Below, piece by piece: positions 11,700-23,383 of a stretch of 64,000 bases of DNA. The DNA is from Warburgia ugandensis (Eukaryota; Streptophyta; Magnoliopsida; Canellales; Canellaceae), in NCBI GenBank assembly GCA_035236585.1, contig CP141137.1:50242057-50306056 (forward strand), read 5' to 3'. Position 1 is the stretch's first letter. Every line of letters begins with the position of its first letter. Both the position numbers and the translations under genes were made by a program. The notes beneath the pieces were generated by a model that saw nothing but the letters and a program-made list of their open reading frames with translations, ran no database searches and was not told the DNA's origin.

Positions 11700-14449
11700 T
11701 GTAATATCTTCAATTTTTAATCTTAAATTAGAGATAAAATAAATAAATAAAATTAAAAAATTTATATATAGAATTTGGTTTTGAAAACTCAAAAATTAAA
11801 AAGTATGCGTTGATAGAATTCCAACGACATAAAGAACACGAAAAACGGAGCTCAAACGAAGAAGTAATGAGTCGTTGAAGTGGAAGGGCAATTTGGTAAA
11901 TTGGAGAGCCCAAATTACAGGGGGTTGTTTTGATAACGACAACCCCCTTCTACACGCTTCTATCAAATCTGACAATTTTGCCAAAAAAATTAATAAGGGA
12001 CTGGCAAAAACGGATCACTAGCGTTAAGAACACCTCCCTTCCCCTTTCAATCACTCCATCTCAAGCCTCTTGCCCAAGAGATCGAGTTTCTAGAGATCCC
12101 TAGTGGAAATCTCAATGCCGAAGAAAGCTCGGAAAAGGTCCCACTGGTAGCGTCAACACCCGCCTACTGACTGAGGTAGGTCTTGCGTCTTGCCTCTCAT
12201 TCCCCATTTCCACTTTCAGTATGTGCATTGAGTTGCGCTTGTGAAGTTGAAAAACAATGAGGGTTCGTCGTTTTCCCAGGGACATGGTGCATCCTACTAT
12301 AGTCATAAGATTTAGTTGATGAAATCAAGTCGAAACCACAACCAAACCCTTTAAGTTTGAGGGAGATTCGACGGTTGACAATGTCGAAAATCACGAAGAA
12401 AGTACGTGGGAGAAATTTAGGAATGAGAGAAAAATCGAGAAAAAAACCTTAGTTTTTGGTAAGAAAAATCAATCAAAAGGAGTGTTAAAAATGAAAACTA
12501 CATGAAATTTTGAGTAAAAGGGTGCGAAAATTGTGAAATTTGGACACTTGTGGGGTCACCGGCGATGACCGAACCCCAATCATCTTCCCCGACATCGGTG
12601 CCCTGGCCGCCGTTGTAAACCAGTGTAAATGGCCCGCCTAACCCTTGATAAATTAATAATATTAATTTATAAAGTATTTTCACACAAAAACTTGATTTTG
12701 AGAGCTACGAAGGTCCAAATTATGATCAAAAACATCCGTTGCAATCATCTTGAGGATGTGGTTAGATTTAACTTAAAAGCATACAATTGACCTCTTTTAA
12801 TTTAGGAAAATTATAAAATAGTATTGTGATATTGATAAGTACATTGAAATGTACAAAATAAGGGGATTATACACTTAAGTTGAGTAAGCTCACATTGAGG
12901 TAGGTGATGACATTTAATGTTATGTTTTGATTTTAAAAACTTTGCATTATCATAGCATCATGATTGATTATGAGTAAATTTCAATTGCTTATTTAGTCTA
13001 TGATTTTATGAGACTCCGTATTTTATGCCATGATAAATATTAAAATCCGATAAGATATTGAATGGATTTATGATTAATGATTTCATGAGATTGATACGCC
13101 ATATTTATGCATAATTAGGTATTATCTTTATTTATTGCATTACCGAAACTGATGGGTTTTCATGAGAAAGGACAATGGAGGCTTGGTGGCTGATCCTTTG
13201 AGAGGATAATCTCGAGATGAGAGGCGTGCCTTGGGGATTGTGAGCCACGAGTGTTCTTGGTTTTTTATATACATGATTTTTGTATTTTGTGTTTTATGAC
13301 GGGTGCTCTCACCCGGTGGATGTCATACTAAGAGGGAGTAGGGCCAGCCACCTACCCTCCGAGATTTGTGATGTGATTGTGATATGATAGACACTTGCCC
13401 ACATATGGCTTTCAGTAGGAGTTTGGTAACATAGATAGTTCACACTACTGATTCAGGCCTTTCCATGGGGACTGACATTAAGTCTCCCGTTATGGTGTTG
13501 ACAAGGAGCAGCGGCAGTTGAGACCCTAGAGGGTTGCCATTGCGGCATGACGATCCATACTCTTATTCTGTATGCTTGCATGATGAGCATAGAGATATTG
13601 TTGTATACCTAGGTGTGACGACACTCAGAGGAGTGATATGAGTACTCATTATATGTTTACACGAGTGTATGGGACACTCATGGGGACCACGTACCTTAGG
13701 GTGCCCTGTTATGAGTGTATGCTCATTTACATTAAATCATATCATGTTTTAAACTCATAAGATGCATGTTTTATCATACATGATGTTTTGAGATTTTGTT
13801 GGCATTGCTTATAATGATTCTATTTTCATAGATGATAGATCTACTCATTATATTAGCACTGTTATTCGATTTATACCATTGTTATTATATTAAATGTCTA
13901 TGTACCTACACAAGCAATAACTTGCTGAGGCATTGCTTTGTTTTGCAATGCCTTAGATCTAGAGCGCAACAGCAGGAAAGGCAAGACCATTGAGAGACTG
14001 TGATAGCAGTGGGAGATTTCTTTACCTTGACTGATAGAAAATGACGTGAGTTAATAAACGGACTACCATTTGACTTTCTTTATGGACTGTATACTTTTAT
14101 TTTATGGGATTGATTATGATAGTTATACATATGATGGACATTGAGGTAGGATGGTATGATGGATAGACCATGGGCCACATTGTTATTATGTTTTGGATAA
14201 TTATTGTTTTGAAAATAAAGGCGCTGATGATTTTGAAGTTGAAATTGAAATGTGTTTTGTTTACTGTGTATTTATAATTATAATTTCAATCATGATCATG
14301 ATGTTTCGGAAAAAGAAAATAACACTCGGAGGTTTTCAATAAATATTTTACTAAATAATTAATAAAATCTTTTTATTTTGGGATCCCGATTACGACTATT
14401 GTTATTATTATATATAAAAAAATGTTATACAAAAACCTAGGGTGTCACA
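11700..14449 (+). repeat. 3' LTR of the gypsy element (about 2.75 kb)
   Basis: Starts TGTAATATCTTC directly after the purine tract and ends GGGTGTCACA, giving the expected TG...CA ends. It contains the GC-rich TTTGATAA hairpin at 11918-11950. Pararetrovirus sequence resumes immediately after it. Confidence 0.8.
11918..11950 (+). repeat. GC-rich LTR hairpin (copy 2)
   Basis: GGGGGTTGT, a TTTGATAA centre, then ACGACAACCCCC. Bases differ from the copies in the other LTRs mostly in pairs across the stem. Confidence 0.65.
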
Positions 14450-15625
14450 CACTTCTACGGGTACTACCCTGGATAATCCAACCGCCCGGATCACTCATGA
14501 TCCCTGCAAAAATTCATGAGTTAGATAATCTGGGAGGGAGTTATATTCTCCTTTAATGTATTCCATATCAAACTAAGAAACAAATAACTGAGCTTGCCAT
14601 CTAGCAAATATTTGGCGTGAAACAATATTTTTCACATCTTTTTCTATTATTTGCTTTGCTGCACTACACCCAATGCGTTATAAAAATTCCTGATTGAGTA
14701 AATTATCCTGGAATTTGGATATACATTTAACAATTGACAACATTTCTTGTTTAATTATAGAATATTTTTTCTGAGTGTCATTCCACTTACCAAAATTAAA
14801 TCGAATTAATTCTTCCTTATTATAAGAGGGATTTTGTTGTTTAAGAATTCTACCATAGCCTACATCAGAGGCATCAGTTTCAACAATTTTAAACCATTCA
14901 ATATTAGCAAGGTTTAAATAGGGAAGAGATTTAACTCTAGCCTTAATCCTTCTAACCATTATAGTATGTTCTGTTGACCAAGGTTTAGCAGTTTTTTGTA
15001 ATCTGTTGAATAGAATTGTCGTATCAGCAGCAAGATTCTAGTAATAATCAGATATATAATTCAAAGAACCTAAAAATCATTGTAACTATTTATTATTAGT
15101 TATTTCATCAGGAAATTTTGAAGAAAATTCTATACTTCTTTGAATAGAAACTATTTTTCCTTGAAAAATATTATGTCCTAAAAATCTTACTTCTTGTTGG
15201 AAGAGTTTCACTTTAGGGGCTGAAAAACTAAACCATTTTTCTGTATTAACCATCTAAATATTTCAAGATGCTTAAAATGTTGATCAATTGCTTTTAAAAA
15301 TATTAAAACATCATCAATATGAGATATAATAAATTGACTGTAAGGATTAAAAATATCATTCACAATTTTTTGTAATTTAGGAGGCGCATTTTTTAAACAA
15401 AAGGCATAACATTCCATTCAAACTGTCCAGAGGGAACTGTGAAGGCAGTTTTATACCTATTGGATTCTTAGATCTGGATTTGCCAGTGTCCTGATTTGAG
15501 GTCAAATTTCAAAAATATGATTGACCCTTGTAATATGTTTAAAAGATCCCTTTTATTAGGAATCATATATCTAATCCATTTCAATACCTTATTCAATGGT
15601 TTATAATTGATCACAAGACGAGGCT
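14450..15625 (-). mobile_element. Endogenous pararetrovirus, RT-RNase H part (interrupted copy, low-coordinate side)
   Basis: Minus-strand reverse transcriptase and RNase H sequence. Visible motifs include VINYKPLNKVLKW, FDLKSGHWQIQI and an IDDVLIF motif of the YxDD type (IIHSHIDDVLIF-like). It is contiguous in content with 20793-21850; the gypsy element 15626-20792 sits between them, flanked by AGGCT on both sides. Broken fossil with multiple breaks, older than the gypsy insertion. Confidence 0.85.
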
Positions 15626-15796
15626 TGTCATGCTCGTGTCCTAAGTAATAGAGTAAAACGTAAACATCACGAACATTAGAAATCCACGATGCCAAGTCAC
15701 TCGTCAAAATGTGCTCGGAGAGAGCTTTCCAACAACACTAAGAACGAGCAAAACGGAGATCGAGAGCGAAAGACCCAGGGATTTTCCCATCGAGTA

Positions 15797-15830
15797 GAGG
15801 GGGGTCCAAATTGATAATGGCACCCCCCTA
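15797..15830 (+). repeat. GC-rich LTR hairpin (copy 3a, 5' LTR)
   Basis: GGGGGGTCC, an AATTGATAA centre, then TGGCACCCCCC. It is repeated in the 3' LTR. Confidence 0.6.
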
Positions 15831-16350
15831 ATGCGTGTGAACCAAGGGGCCACGTGGGAGGAGCTCTACACGTGGGAGTGGAACTCACCGCGTGGAGCTC
15901 AACTCCCACGCGTCTACAACACAAGAAAACACTAAGAAGAGGGAGCAAGCCAGCAACCCTCTCCCCTCGTTTCCCGGCTACTCACCCTCCCCTTTCACCC
16001 CATTCCCCCGATCGAGCTACGTACTGTCTTCTCCGGCAAGCTCAACGACGGCAACCCCTTTCATCCCACACGCCTGAAAAACCCTCCCCTCTCTTCACTG
16101 TGTCTGTGCATCACGCGAGGGCAACACCGGCAGTGGCATTCCCTCAACTCGAATGGCTAAGCCCTAAGCTGGGCTAGCAAGGAGATCATCCCGCAGGTGG
16201 GTTCTCTCTCCCATTCTCTTCTCTGTCTTTCATTCCAATTTTCTCTGGCATTTTACCCCTTTCCCGTCTATTTTTTGACAAGTTGGGACGGTGAGAAATC
16301 CGTCGGAATGAAGGTATACATGGAGAGAATGGAAGTGGAAGCACATTACC

Positions 16351-17196
16351 ATGGATTTTGTGGTAGGTCTTCCACGTAGTAAGCAAGGTTGGAACAGCAT
16401 TTGGGTGATTGTGGATAGACTATCCAAGTCAGCGCACTTCCTGCCAGTGAAGGTCACTGATTCACTGGAGACATTGAGTCGGTTGTACGTACGTGAGATT
16501 GTAAGGTTACATGGGGTACCTGTATCCATTGTGTCAGATAGAGATTCGAGGTTTACTTCTCAGTTCTGGAAGAGTTTACAGCAGGCGATGGGTACAAGGT
16601 TGACCTTTAACTCGGCATTTCATCCCCAGACGGATGGGCAGCCTGAGAGAGTGATCCAGGTGCTTGAAGATATGTTGAGAGCTTGTGTGTTAGACTTCCA
16701 ACAAAAGTGGGCCGAATATTTACCTTTGGTGGAATTCTCATACAACAATAGTTTCCAATCTAGCATAGGGATGGCACCATTTGAGGCACTATATGGTAGG
16801 CCATGCCGATCCCCAGTTTGTTGGGCAAAGGTTGGTGAGACATCGTTACTAGGCCTTGAGGTAGTCAGAGAAACTATAGAAAAGGTAAAGCAAATTACGC
16901 AACAGTTATTGACATCTCAGAGTAGGACCAAGAGCTATGCTGACCGAAGGAGGCGGCCATTGGAGTTTGAGATAGGCGATTATGTGTTCCTAAAGGCTCG
17001 GCCGAGACTAGGAGTGACACATTTTGGCAAACGCGGGAAGTTATCTCCTCGATTCATTGGACCATTCGAGATTCTAGAGCGTGTTGGCGAAGTTGCTTAT
17101 CGACTGGCTTTGCCTCCACAGTTATCATTGATTCATAATGCTTTTCATGTGTCAATGTTGAGGAAATATGAGCGGGACCCTGTCTCATGTTCTTGA
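16351..17196 (+). pseudogene. Gypsy integrase region (part of the element 15626-20792)
   Basis: Open stretch of 281 codons covering the integrase catalytic core and the GPFEIL-type C-terminal module. Catalytic-core context is visible at DRDSRFTS and FHPQTDGQPERV. It is the best preserved coding part of this fossil; the upstream polymerase domains are not present in this copy. Confidence 0.85.
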
Positions 17197-17612
17197 TTGG
17201 ACAGACCTTGCCATTCAAGAGGATGTCTCTTATGAGGAGAAACCAATATAGGTGGTTGACTGTAAAGAACAGGTGTTGCGTCAAAGAGTGATACCACTTG
17301 TGAAGGTGGTATGGCAACATCACGAGACAGAAGAAGCCACATGGGAGCTGGAGTCTGAGGTTCGGCATAAATACCCAAAATTATTTGAGGACTCAGGTAT
17401 TTATCTAATTTCGAGGACGAAATTTCTTTGAGTAGGGGAGTGTTGTCACACTCGTGTCCTAAGTAATAGAGTAAAACGTAAAAATCACGAACATTAGAAA
17501 TCCACGATGCCAAGTCACTTGTCAGACTGTGCTCGGAGACAGCTTTCCAACGACACTAAGAACGCGCAAAACGGAGATCGAGAGCGAAAGACATAGGGAT
17601 TTTCCCGTCGAG

Positions 17613-17647
17613 TAGAGGGGGTCCAAATTGATAATGGCACCCCCCTA
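17613..17647 (+). repeat. GC-rich LTR hairpin (copy 3b, 3' LTR)
   Basis: Same motif as at 15797-15830, with a one-base difference in G-run length. Confidence 0.6.
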
Positions 17648-19327
17648 ATGCGTGTGAACCAAGGGGCCACGTGGGAGGAGCTCTACACGTGGGAGTGGAA
17701 CTCACCGCGTGGAGCTCAACTCCCACGCGTCTGCAACACAGGAAAACACCAGGAAGAGGGAGCAAGCCAACAACCCTCTCCCCTCATTTCCCGGCTACTC
17801 ACCCTCCCCTTTCACCCCATTCCCCCAATCGAGCTGCCTACTGTCTTCTCCGGCAAGCTCAACGACGGCAACCCCTTTCATCCCACACGCCTGAAAAACC
17901 CTCCCCTCTCTTCACTGTGCCTGTGCGTCACGCGAGGGCAACGCCGGCAGTGGCATTCCCTCAACTCGAACGGCTAAGCCCTATGCTGGGCTAGCATGGA
18001 GATCATCCTGCAGGTGGGTTCTCTCTCCCATTCTCCTCTCTGTCTTTCATTCTAGTTTTCTCTGGCGTTTTGCCCCTTTCTCGTCTATTTTTCGACAAGT
18101 TGGGACGGTGAGAAATCCGTCGGAATCAAGGTATACAGGGAGAGAAATGGAATTGGATCAAAAATCCACCCGTTCACCATGTTCCTTAGACGTTTCAGAG
18201 TGAAACCCCTTTGGTTTCATGAAGATCCATTGAGAAACGACGCCGGAATCTTCAAAAACCAGCACCTAGGGTAAGTTTAAAAACCCTTGAAAAATCCGGC
18301 AAAAAGTGATAGTTCTAGCAAAAATCAAAAAGGGAAAATGTGAGAAAACAAAAATTCAGGAAATTCTGAGCATTCCCATGAATTTTTGTTCAAAAATGAC
18401 GTCACCTGTGTCGCCGGCGACGACCAGAATCTGGTCATCTTCTCCGTCGACGGTGACATTTTCCGGCGACCCCTAAAAAAATGTGAAAAATGAAAATTTT
18501 CAGATATGGACGATTCGCGTGTGATCTTTTCATCTGTGAAGACGGATCGTCGATCCGGAATCAATTAGTCCACGAAATTGCTTGTGGATGCATAGGGAAA
18601 TTCTGGAACCTTAATATCCGACCATTGAAAATGCGATCGGGAGGTAAATTTAGGTCAAATATAACTCTAAGTAACCATTGGTGATGAATTATCATAGAAA
18701 TGACTGACTAATTACGGATAAAGTGATGGGAGATCCTATTTGGCAGTCTAATACTCGATCAGCGAATGCTAGAAGTCAGGAAAGGATATCAGACCATGAG
18801 TTATGGCTAAAAGCATTGAATTGTGAAATAACTTACCTAAAATGTTGAAAATTGAAACTTCTAGAGGTACGCGCTTGACCTAGACCATCGATGTAAGACC
18901 AATGGCGTTGATCCAATTGGATAATGACTAATTGGTGTGCACATCCTTGATCTAGATATATGAGGTTAGATTAAGAACATGGTGAATGTAGAACTAGAAG
19001 TGATTATAGAAAATGGCATGAAATTCAAAAATTTACTTAGAACTTGTATTTGTTGCAGAGGTTTGAGAACAGTGTGAACGGTTCTACCAGTAGGACTTTG
19101 AATTGTACGTGGAGAGCAAGTAAGGACCCTAAACCCTTACATTCTTTAAATTCTTGTTGTTATGTTCTCTTGAAATTAACTTTATGCATGTGTAAAATGT
19201 ATGTATATTGCCACCTTGGTTTAATGGATGATAGAAATTGTCATCTCTTATAAAAAGGGTCATGTTATAGTGTGATTTGCTATGCTTAACTGTTGTGATG
19301 ATGCAACCTGTTATAAAATGGTCAAGC

Positions 19328-19890
19328 CCAAGATAGTAAGCCCTGAGGGCCTCCTAGTAAGCTATGATGACGCTTTCCAAGATAGTAATTCCTGAGGGAA
19401 AGGGCTACCTGGTTGCTTGTAACTAAGGTGAAGCCACCCAAGACGGTAAATCCTGAGGATTGGACTATCTGGTATTGAGCCTCCTAAGACGGTAAACCCT
19501 GAGGGAAAGGGCTACCTGGTTCTTTGGAATCATGGTGGAGCCGCCTAAGATGGTAAACCCTGAGGGATAAGCTGTCAGGTATTGAGCTTCCCAAGATGGT
19601 AATTCCTAAGGGAAAGGGCTACCTGGTCTTTTAGGATCATGGTGGAGCTGCCCAAGATGGTAAACCCTGAGGGATGAGCTGGCATATTGAGTTACCCAAG
19701 ATGGTAAACCCTGACGGAAAGGGCTGCCTAGTTGATTTCGACTAAGGTGGAGCCACCCAAGATGGTAAACCCCGAGGGAACCTGACTTTGGCACTGCCCA
19801 AGATGGTAAATCCTGAGGGTCTGGCTGCCTTGACGATGATACACATAATGGGCTACCCAAGATGGTAATCCTTGAGAGAGATGACTATTG
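19328..19890 (+). repeat. Tandem array with alternating 61-bp and about 46-bp units in an LTR
   Basis: Eleven or so copies of a unit centred on CCAAGATGGTAAACCCTGAG. Long units (about 61 bp, ending GGGCTACCTGGTT...GGTGGAG) alternate with short ones (about 41-46 bp, ending TATTGAG), giving a dimer of about 107 bp repeated four to five times. It has no spacer/repeat architecture like CRISPR and lies wholly within the 3' LTR. Confidence 0.85.
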
Positions 19891-20792
19891 AATCCTGATG
19901 TAATGCTAGGCATGATTAATATTACTGAGAAAATCATTAATGAGTATGCAGCTTTATTTGCATGTAACTTTAGAATGAGGTCCATGACTTAGTCACTCAT
20001 CTATTGAATGTCCCGTGGCTAGACACAAATGGGAAATCCTTATGGGGTGTGCTTGTTTGCATGCAATGACTGTTGTGTCATATTTGAATTTGGGAAAAAA
20101 CTGTAATTCTGTTGTAATAACCATAGGCCTTACTTGATAGCACATGCTAACTATGTTATTTATGACTAGTTAAAATGGAAAACGCATGCTCATGTTATAT
20201 TGAATGTGTTTTTAAGCGTAGCAATGAGAATGACTGGACATGCATGGGTTTAGTTCTTTCCCCTTACTGGGCTTCGCAGCTCACCTTGTTATTTTGCAGG
20301 TACCAGTTAGGCAGAGAATAGAAAGGTCATTGAGTGAGTTGAAGAAAGCTTGCTTGAAGCTGTTAATTTTTGAGTTGTATATAAATACATGTATGTATGT
20401 GCTAATGCTGTAAACGAGTTATGTCGTATTTTGACACTGATTCCTTATGCATCATGTATATCTTACTATGATAGATAGTATGGAGACTGAGTCTCCCTTC
20501 AGTAAATTACGACTGCTATATTGTCTATCAGGTGAACCGCATAGCATGCGTTAAATGCATAATGTCAGAAAAACATGGGAGACTCTGCTGAAATTTCGTT
20601 AGGACTCGGTTGTTAAAGGAGAAAAATATTTTACTAGTAAACTATGACTTGCCCAGGATAAGAGCACCTAGCTCTCTCAACACTTCCGTTGTGATATAAA
20701 AAAAAAAAAAAACAAGGCCACGTAGGCCTAGCTCGACCAATTGTTAGGCTTGACTAAGCCTAATCGCGGCCCTAGGGATTGGGGTCGTGACA

Positions 20793-21850
20793 AGGCTTTC
20801 CTCTTTCTTGCTCAGAAGCCTTATTGACATAGAAAGCAATATAACTCCATTTAGACGAAGAACTGCAAATGAGCTTCTTAGTGAAAAGATCCTTGATCTC
20901 AGTTTTACATAACTCAATGTATTTAGAGTTCATTTGGGCTGGTCTAGCCTTAGTAGGAATTTTATCTTCTTGAAATCCTTCAATATGAGGAAGGGAAACA
21001 CAATGAATTTTTTGATTCCCAAAAGCAGTAGGAAGATTATTACAAAGATTTTCTAAAAATTTATGGAGAAGGTGCTTAACCTTTTGTTGGAAATGTTTAT
21101 CTTGAATATTATTCTAAACATCTCTGTAAACAATTTCTTCTTTAATAAAATTAATATTTTGCTCTTTAAGAAGAATTCTACGAGTTCATTAAGCAAGTGT
21201 GTTTTAGGATCTGTTGAGAATTTAAAAGAGAATTGTTTATTTTCTTTTGAAAAATAAATTCCAGTTGTGTCAATTTTATCAATCCACATGATATTATGTA
21301 AGAAAGAAGCACCAAGTATTACATGATGGTGTAAATCTTTAACAAGAAGAAATGGCATAGGAATACAAATATTATCATTGCAAACCATTGCATTATTAAG
21401 TTTGAAATTGATTTTTAGTTTATTATTACTAGCTGATGTTAAGCTTTGTGAGGTTTTCTCAAAATATTTAGTTGATACCAAACCTTTCTTGGATACAACT
21501 AATATCTGCTCCACTATTAACAAGATCAATGAGATCTGATAGGTACCATTCGCCACCAACAGATATTGTGATATTAATATACCATTTTTGAGAAGTGACT
21601 TGTCTAATTAGATCAAGATATTGAGGTGATGGATCAAAAACATCAATATTATATGTTTCACCGATTATAGGTTGAGATGGATTATGCTCAAGATTAGTAA
21701 TCCTCTGATCGAGTTTGGTATATTCATTTTTTAATAGAACAATTTCTGTCTTAAGATTATTAATTTCATGCCTCATATCATGAACTGAAATATTTGTAGA
21801 AAGAGTTGGCTTATTACCTAACCTCTTAATAACTTCTGACATCTTATAAT
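20793..21850 (-). mobile_element. Endogenous pararetrovirus, coat end/protease/early RT part (interrupted copy, high-coordinate side)
   Basis: Continuation of the viral copy at 14450-15625. On the minus strand, reading down from about 21842, the order is MSEVIKRLGNKPTL, a coiled region, an aspartic protease motif of VNSGADISCI type (about 21500), and the start of RT (FYVNKASEQERGKP at about 20800-20840). Broken fossil. Its high-coordinate end lies in an intron of the cyclin-D1-binding-like pseudogene. Confidence 0.85.
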
Positions 21851-21988
21851 TGAAACAAAAGTTACACAAAAACTCAAAGGCCAATCAGCACAATCATATA
21901 GGAGAAAGTTCATTTGAGACAAGAAATCAAATCCAAATTGCAGATTTAGTACAAAGAGAAACTCACAGAGGAGCGAAACAAACAGTAC

Positions 21989-22273
21989 CTACTGTTGCTT
22001 GTTTTGATACTTCTTCCCCTAATTTAATCACTTCAGTCCACTCTACTTTCTTCAGAGAATAAGCAATTGTTTGGTCCAACATCTATAACAAAGACCAACA
22101 AGTGATGGTAGGAGACAAGCAAAATCAATAGGAGGATCACCAAAGAAAATTGAATAAAAAGGGTACAGAGTTTATGACAAAGTGGAGATGGGTTCTGCCT
22201 AGAAAGTCTTGTTGATGTTCTGACCGTGAGAATTCAAAGCTCGAGTAAGGTGTTCTCTAGCAGCTTTCGCCAT
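21989..22273 (-). pseudogene. Cyclin-D1-binding protein (GCIP-like) pseudogene, first two exons
   Basis: Exon 1 (22273-22199) reads MAKAAREHLTRALNS...NINKTF. Exon 2 (22082-21989), after the acceptor TTATAG, reads MLDQTIAYSLKKVEWTEV then IKLGEEVSKQATV. From memory this matches the N-terminus of plant cyclin-D1-binding protein 1 homologues (HLN..LNSH...TFQ, LDQT..SLEKVSWEEV, GEQVSKQAT). The exon 1 junction appears mutated: an expected CAG|GT now reads TAG|GC, giving a stop and a weak donor. Exon 2 ends in a good GT donor, but downstream exons are missing and the intron runs into pararetrovirus sequence. An Au SINE sits just upstream of the ATG. The family is moderately certain; loss of function is likely. 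Confidence 0.6.
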
Positions 22274-22357
22274 TTTTGGAGTCTCGATGCACTGTTTTCG
22301 GAGCTTCTTAATTTCGTTACTTTAGATTCTCTCTGTTGCTAGGTTTCTTTCGCACAT

Positions 22358-22538
22358 AAAAAGGCAGCCCTGATGCATGAAGCTCCTGCCTATGCAGGGT
22401 TTGGAGAAGGGGTGGACCACAAAGACCTATAGTAGGCAGCCTTACCTTGCATTTTGCAAGAGGCTAATTTCACGCCTTGAATTCGTGACCTCAAGGTCAC
22501 ATGACGACAACTTTTACCGTTGCGCCAAGGCTCCCCTT
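22358..22538 (-). mobile_element. Au SINE 1, full length
   Basis: tRNA-derived head (GGGGAGCCTTGGCGCAACGG, B box GGTCACGxxTTCAAGGCG-type) and the Au tail GGTAAGGCTGCCTAC...GGGCTGCC on the minus strand. Target duplications CTAGGTTTCTTTCGCNCAT flank it (22339-22357 and 22539-22557, one mismatch). It lies about 85 bp upstream of the cyclin-D1-binding-like start codon. Confidence 0.95.
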
Positions 22539-22710
22539 CTAGGTTTCTTTCGCCCATGAGAAATGCAAATCCACTTTAAGCAATGGTCTTGTTTGGGACG
22601 GGAACATGAAACCACGGATTAAGTTATCCATGAGTTTTATACCTCGCGTTGTACGGCTGTACTCGAATGGCTGAAAAAAATGTGTCAAAACTTAAAATGT
22701 GGATAATACA

Positions 22711-22876
22711 GGCAGCCCAAAGTTTTGGGAAATGGGGGTTTGGAAAAGGGAGAGACACAAGGGTTTATAGTAGGCAGCCTTATTTTACCTTTTGCAAGAT
22801 GTAGTTTTCACACTTTGAGCGTGTAACCTCAAGGTCACAATACAACAATTTTACCATTACACTACAACTCTCCTTC
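22711..22876 (-). mobile_element. Au SINE 2, old diverged copy
   Basis: The GGCAGCC tail, TATAGTAGGCAGCCTTA core and AACCTCAAGGTCACA box region are recognisable with many substitutions. No clear target duplication. Confidence 0.85.
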
Positions 22877-23311
22877 TACTTAAAATGTAATTGCAATGCA
22901 AAAAATATAATCATACAATTTAGGAAAATAATAAAACGAGACTCTTTAACTAGAACTTAGAGTAAGGTTTTCTTTCAACATCCATGTGTCTTGTTCAACC
23001 ATTAAGTGCATTTTGATCGATAAAATTACTTACTTGAGTTAAACTGGACAAGTTTTGTCTCGAAAGGGAGTCTCATTTTAAGGCCTAGTCAAAGGGACTT
23101 AATCTGCGAATTGTTATACTCATGCCTCAGTGAGACCCACTTGTGGTGATCCCTCCCATCGATTCCCAACCATGTGCCCTTCTGTCAGTAAAATTTAAAC
23201 GGATTTTTTCTTAGGATTCTTGCCTCTTAATTGGTATATGTAACCACACATTATGGTTAAATAGGACACGTGGTAAGCATAAAGGTGGAATTACTCTGTG
23301 GCTTATTATCA

Positions 23312-23315
<4 letters not shown>

Positions 23316-23380
<65 letters not shown>
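23316..23380. repeat. (TTA)n microsatellite
   Basis: About 21 perfect TTA/ATT units, directly abutting the 3' tail of Au SINE 3, so it may have grown from the SINE tail. Confidence 0.95.
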
Positions 23381-23382
<2 letters not shown>

Positions 23383-23383
23383 A

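Larger units (their letters stand above)
9386..14449 (+). mobile_element. Ty3/gypsy chromovirus, incomplete (3' portion with 3' LTR), fossil
   Basis: In order: a gag-type zinc-knuckle region (about 9570-9640), a protease-like region with FDTGSTHSFI (about 9720), an RNase H region (about 10000-10240, with [10 protein letters not shown]), integrase (about 10420-11640, with an HHCC region, DQDTRFTSK and a C-terminal segment), a purine-rich tract GGTGGGAAAGA, then the 3' LTR (11700-14449). No 5' LTR is seen on the left, where it meets pararetrovirus sequence. It looks old, with many breaks. Domain order (integrase after RNase H) fixes it as Ty3/gypsy; the long LTR suggests the Tekay/Del group. 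Confidence 0.85.
15626..20792 (+). mobile_element. Ty3/gypsy chromovirus inserted into a pararetrovirus (incomplete, fossil)
   Basis: The ends TGTCA...TGACA are flanked by the 5-bp target duplication AGGCT (15621-15625 and 20793-20797). Parts present: 5' LTR sequence (about 15626-16330), integrase with C-terminal region (about 16350-17390), purine tract near 17435, and the 3' LTR (17444-20792). The integrase reads as WVIVDRLSKSAHFLPV and DRDSRFTSQFWKS, plus a chromodomain-like tail with VVWQHHETEEATWE, which supports the Tekay/Del chromovirus group. The element is not complete. The two LTRs are about 93 percent identical by eye over the first 190 bp, suggesting insertion a few million years ago, after the virus. 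Confidence 0.9.
17444..20792 (+). repeat. 3' LTR of the gypsy element (about 3.35 kb)
   Basis: Begins TGTCACACTCGTG after a purine-rich tract and ends GGGGTCGTGACA. It contains the GC-rich hairpin (17613-17647) and a long two-length tandem array (19328-19890). Confidence 0.85.

Noticed and set aside
15697-16177. Open frames of 60-107 codons
   Set aside because: The same frames recur at 17556-17994 because both are LTR copies of one gypsy element; not genes.
19328-19890. CRISPR-like or protein-coding repeat array
   Set aside because: No spacers, imperfect units of two lengths, no consistent open frame, and it lies inside an LTR.
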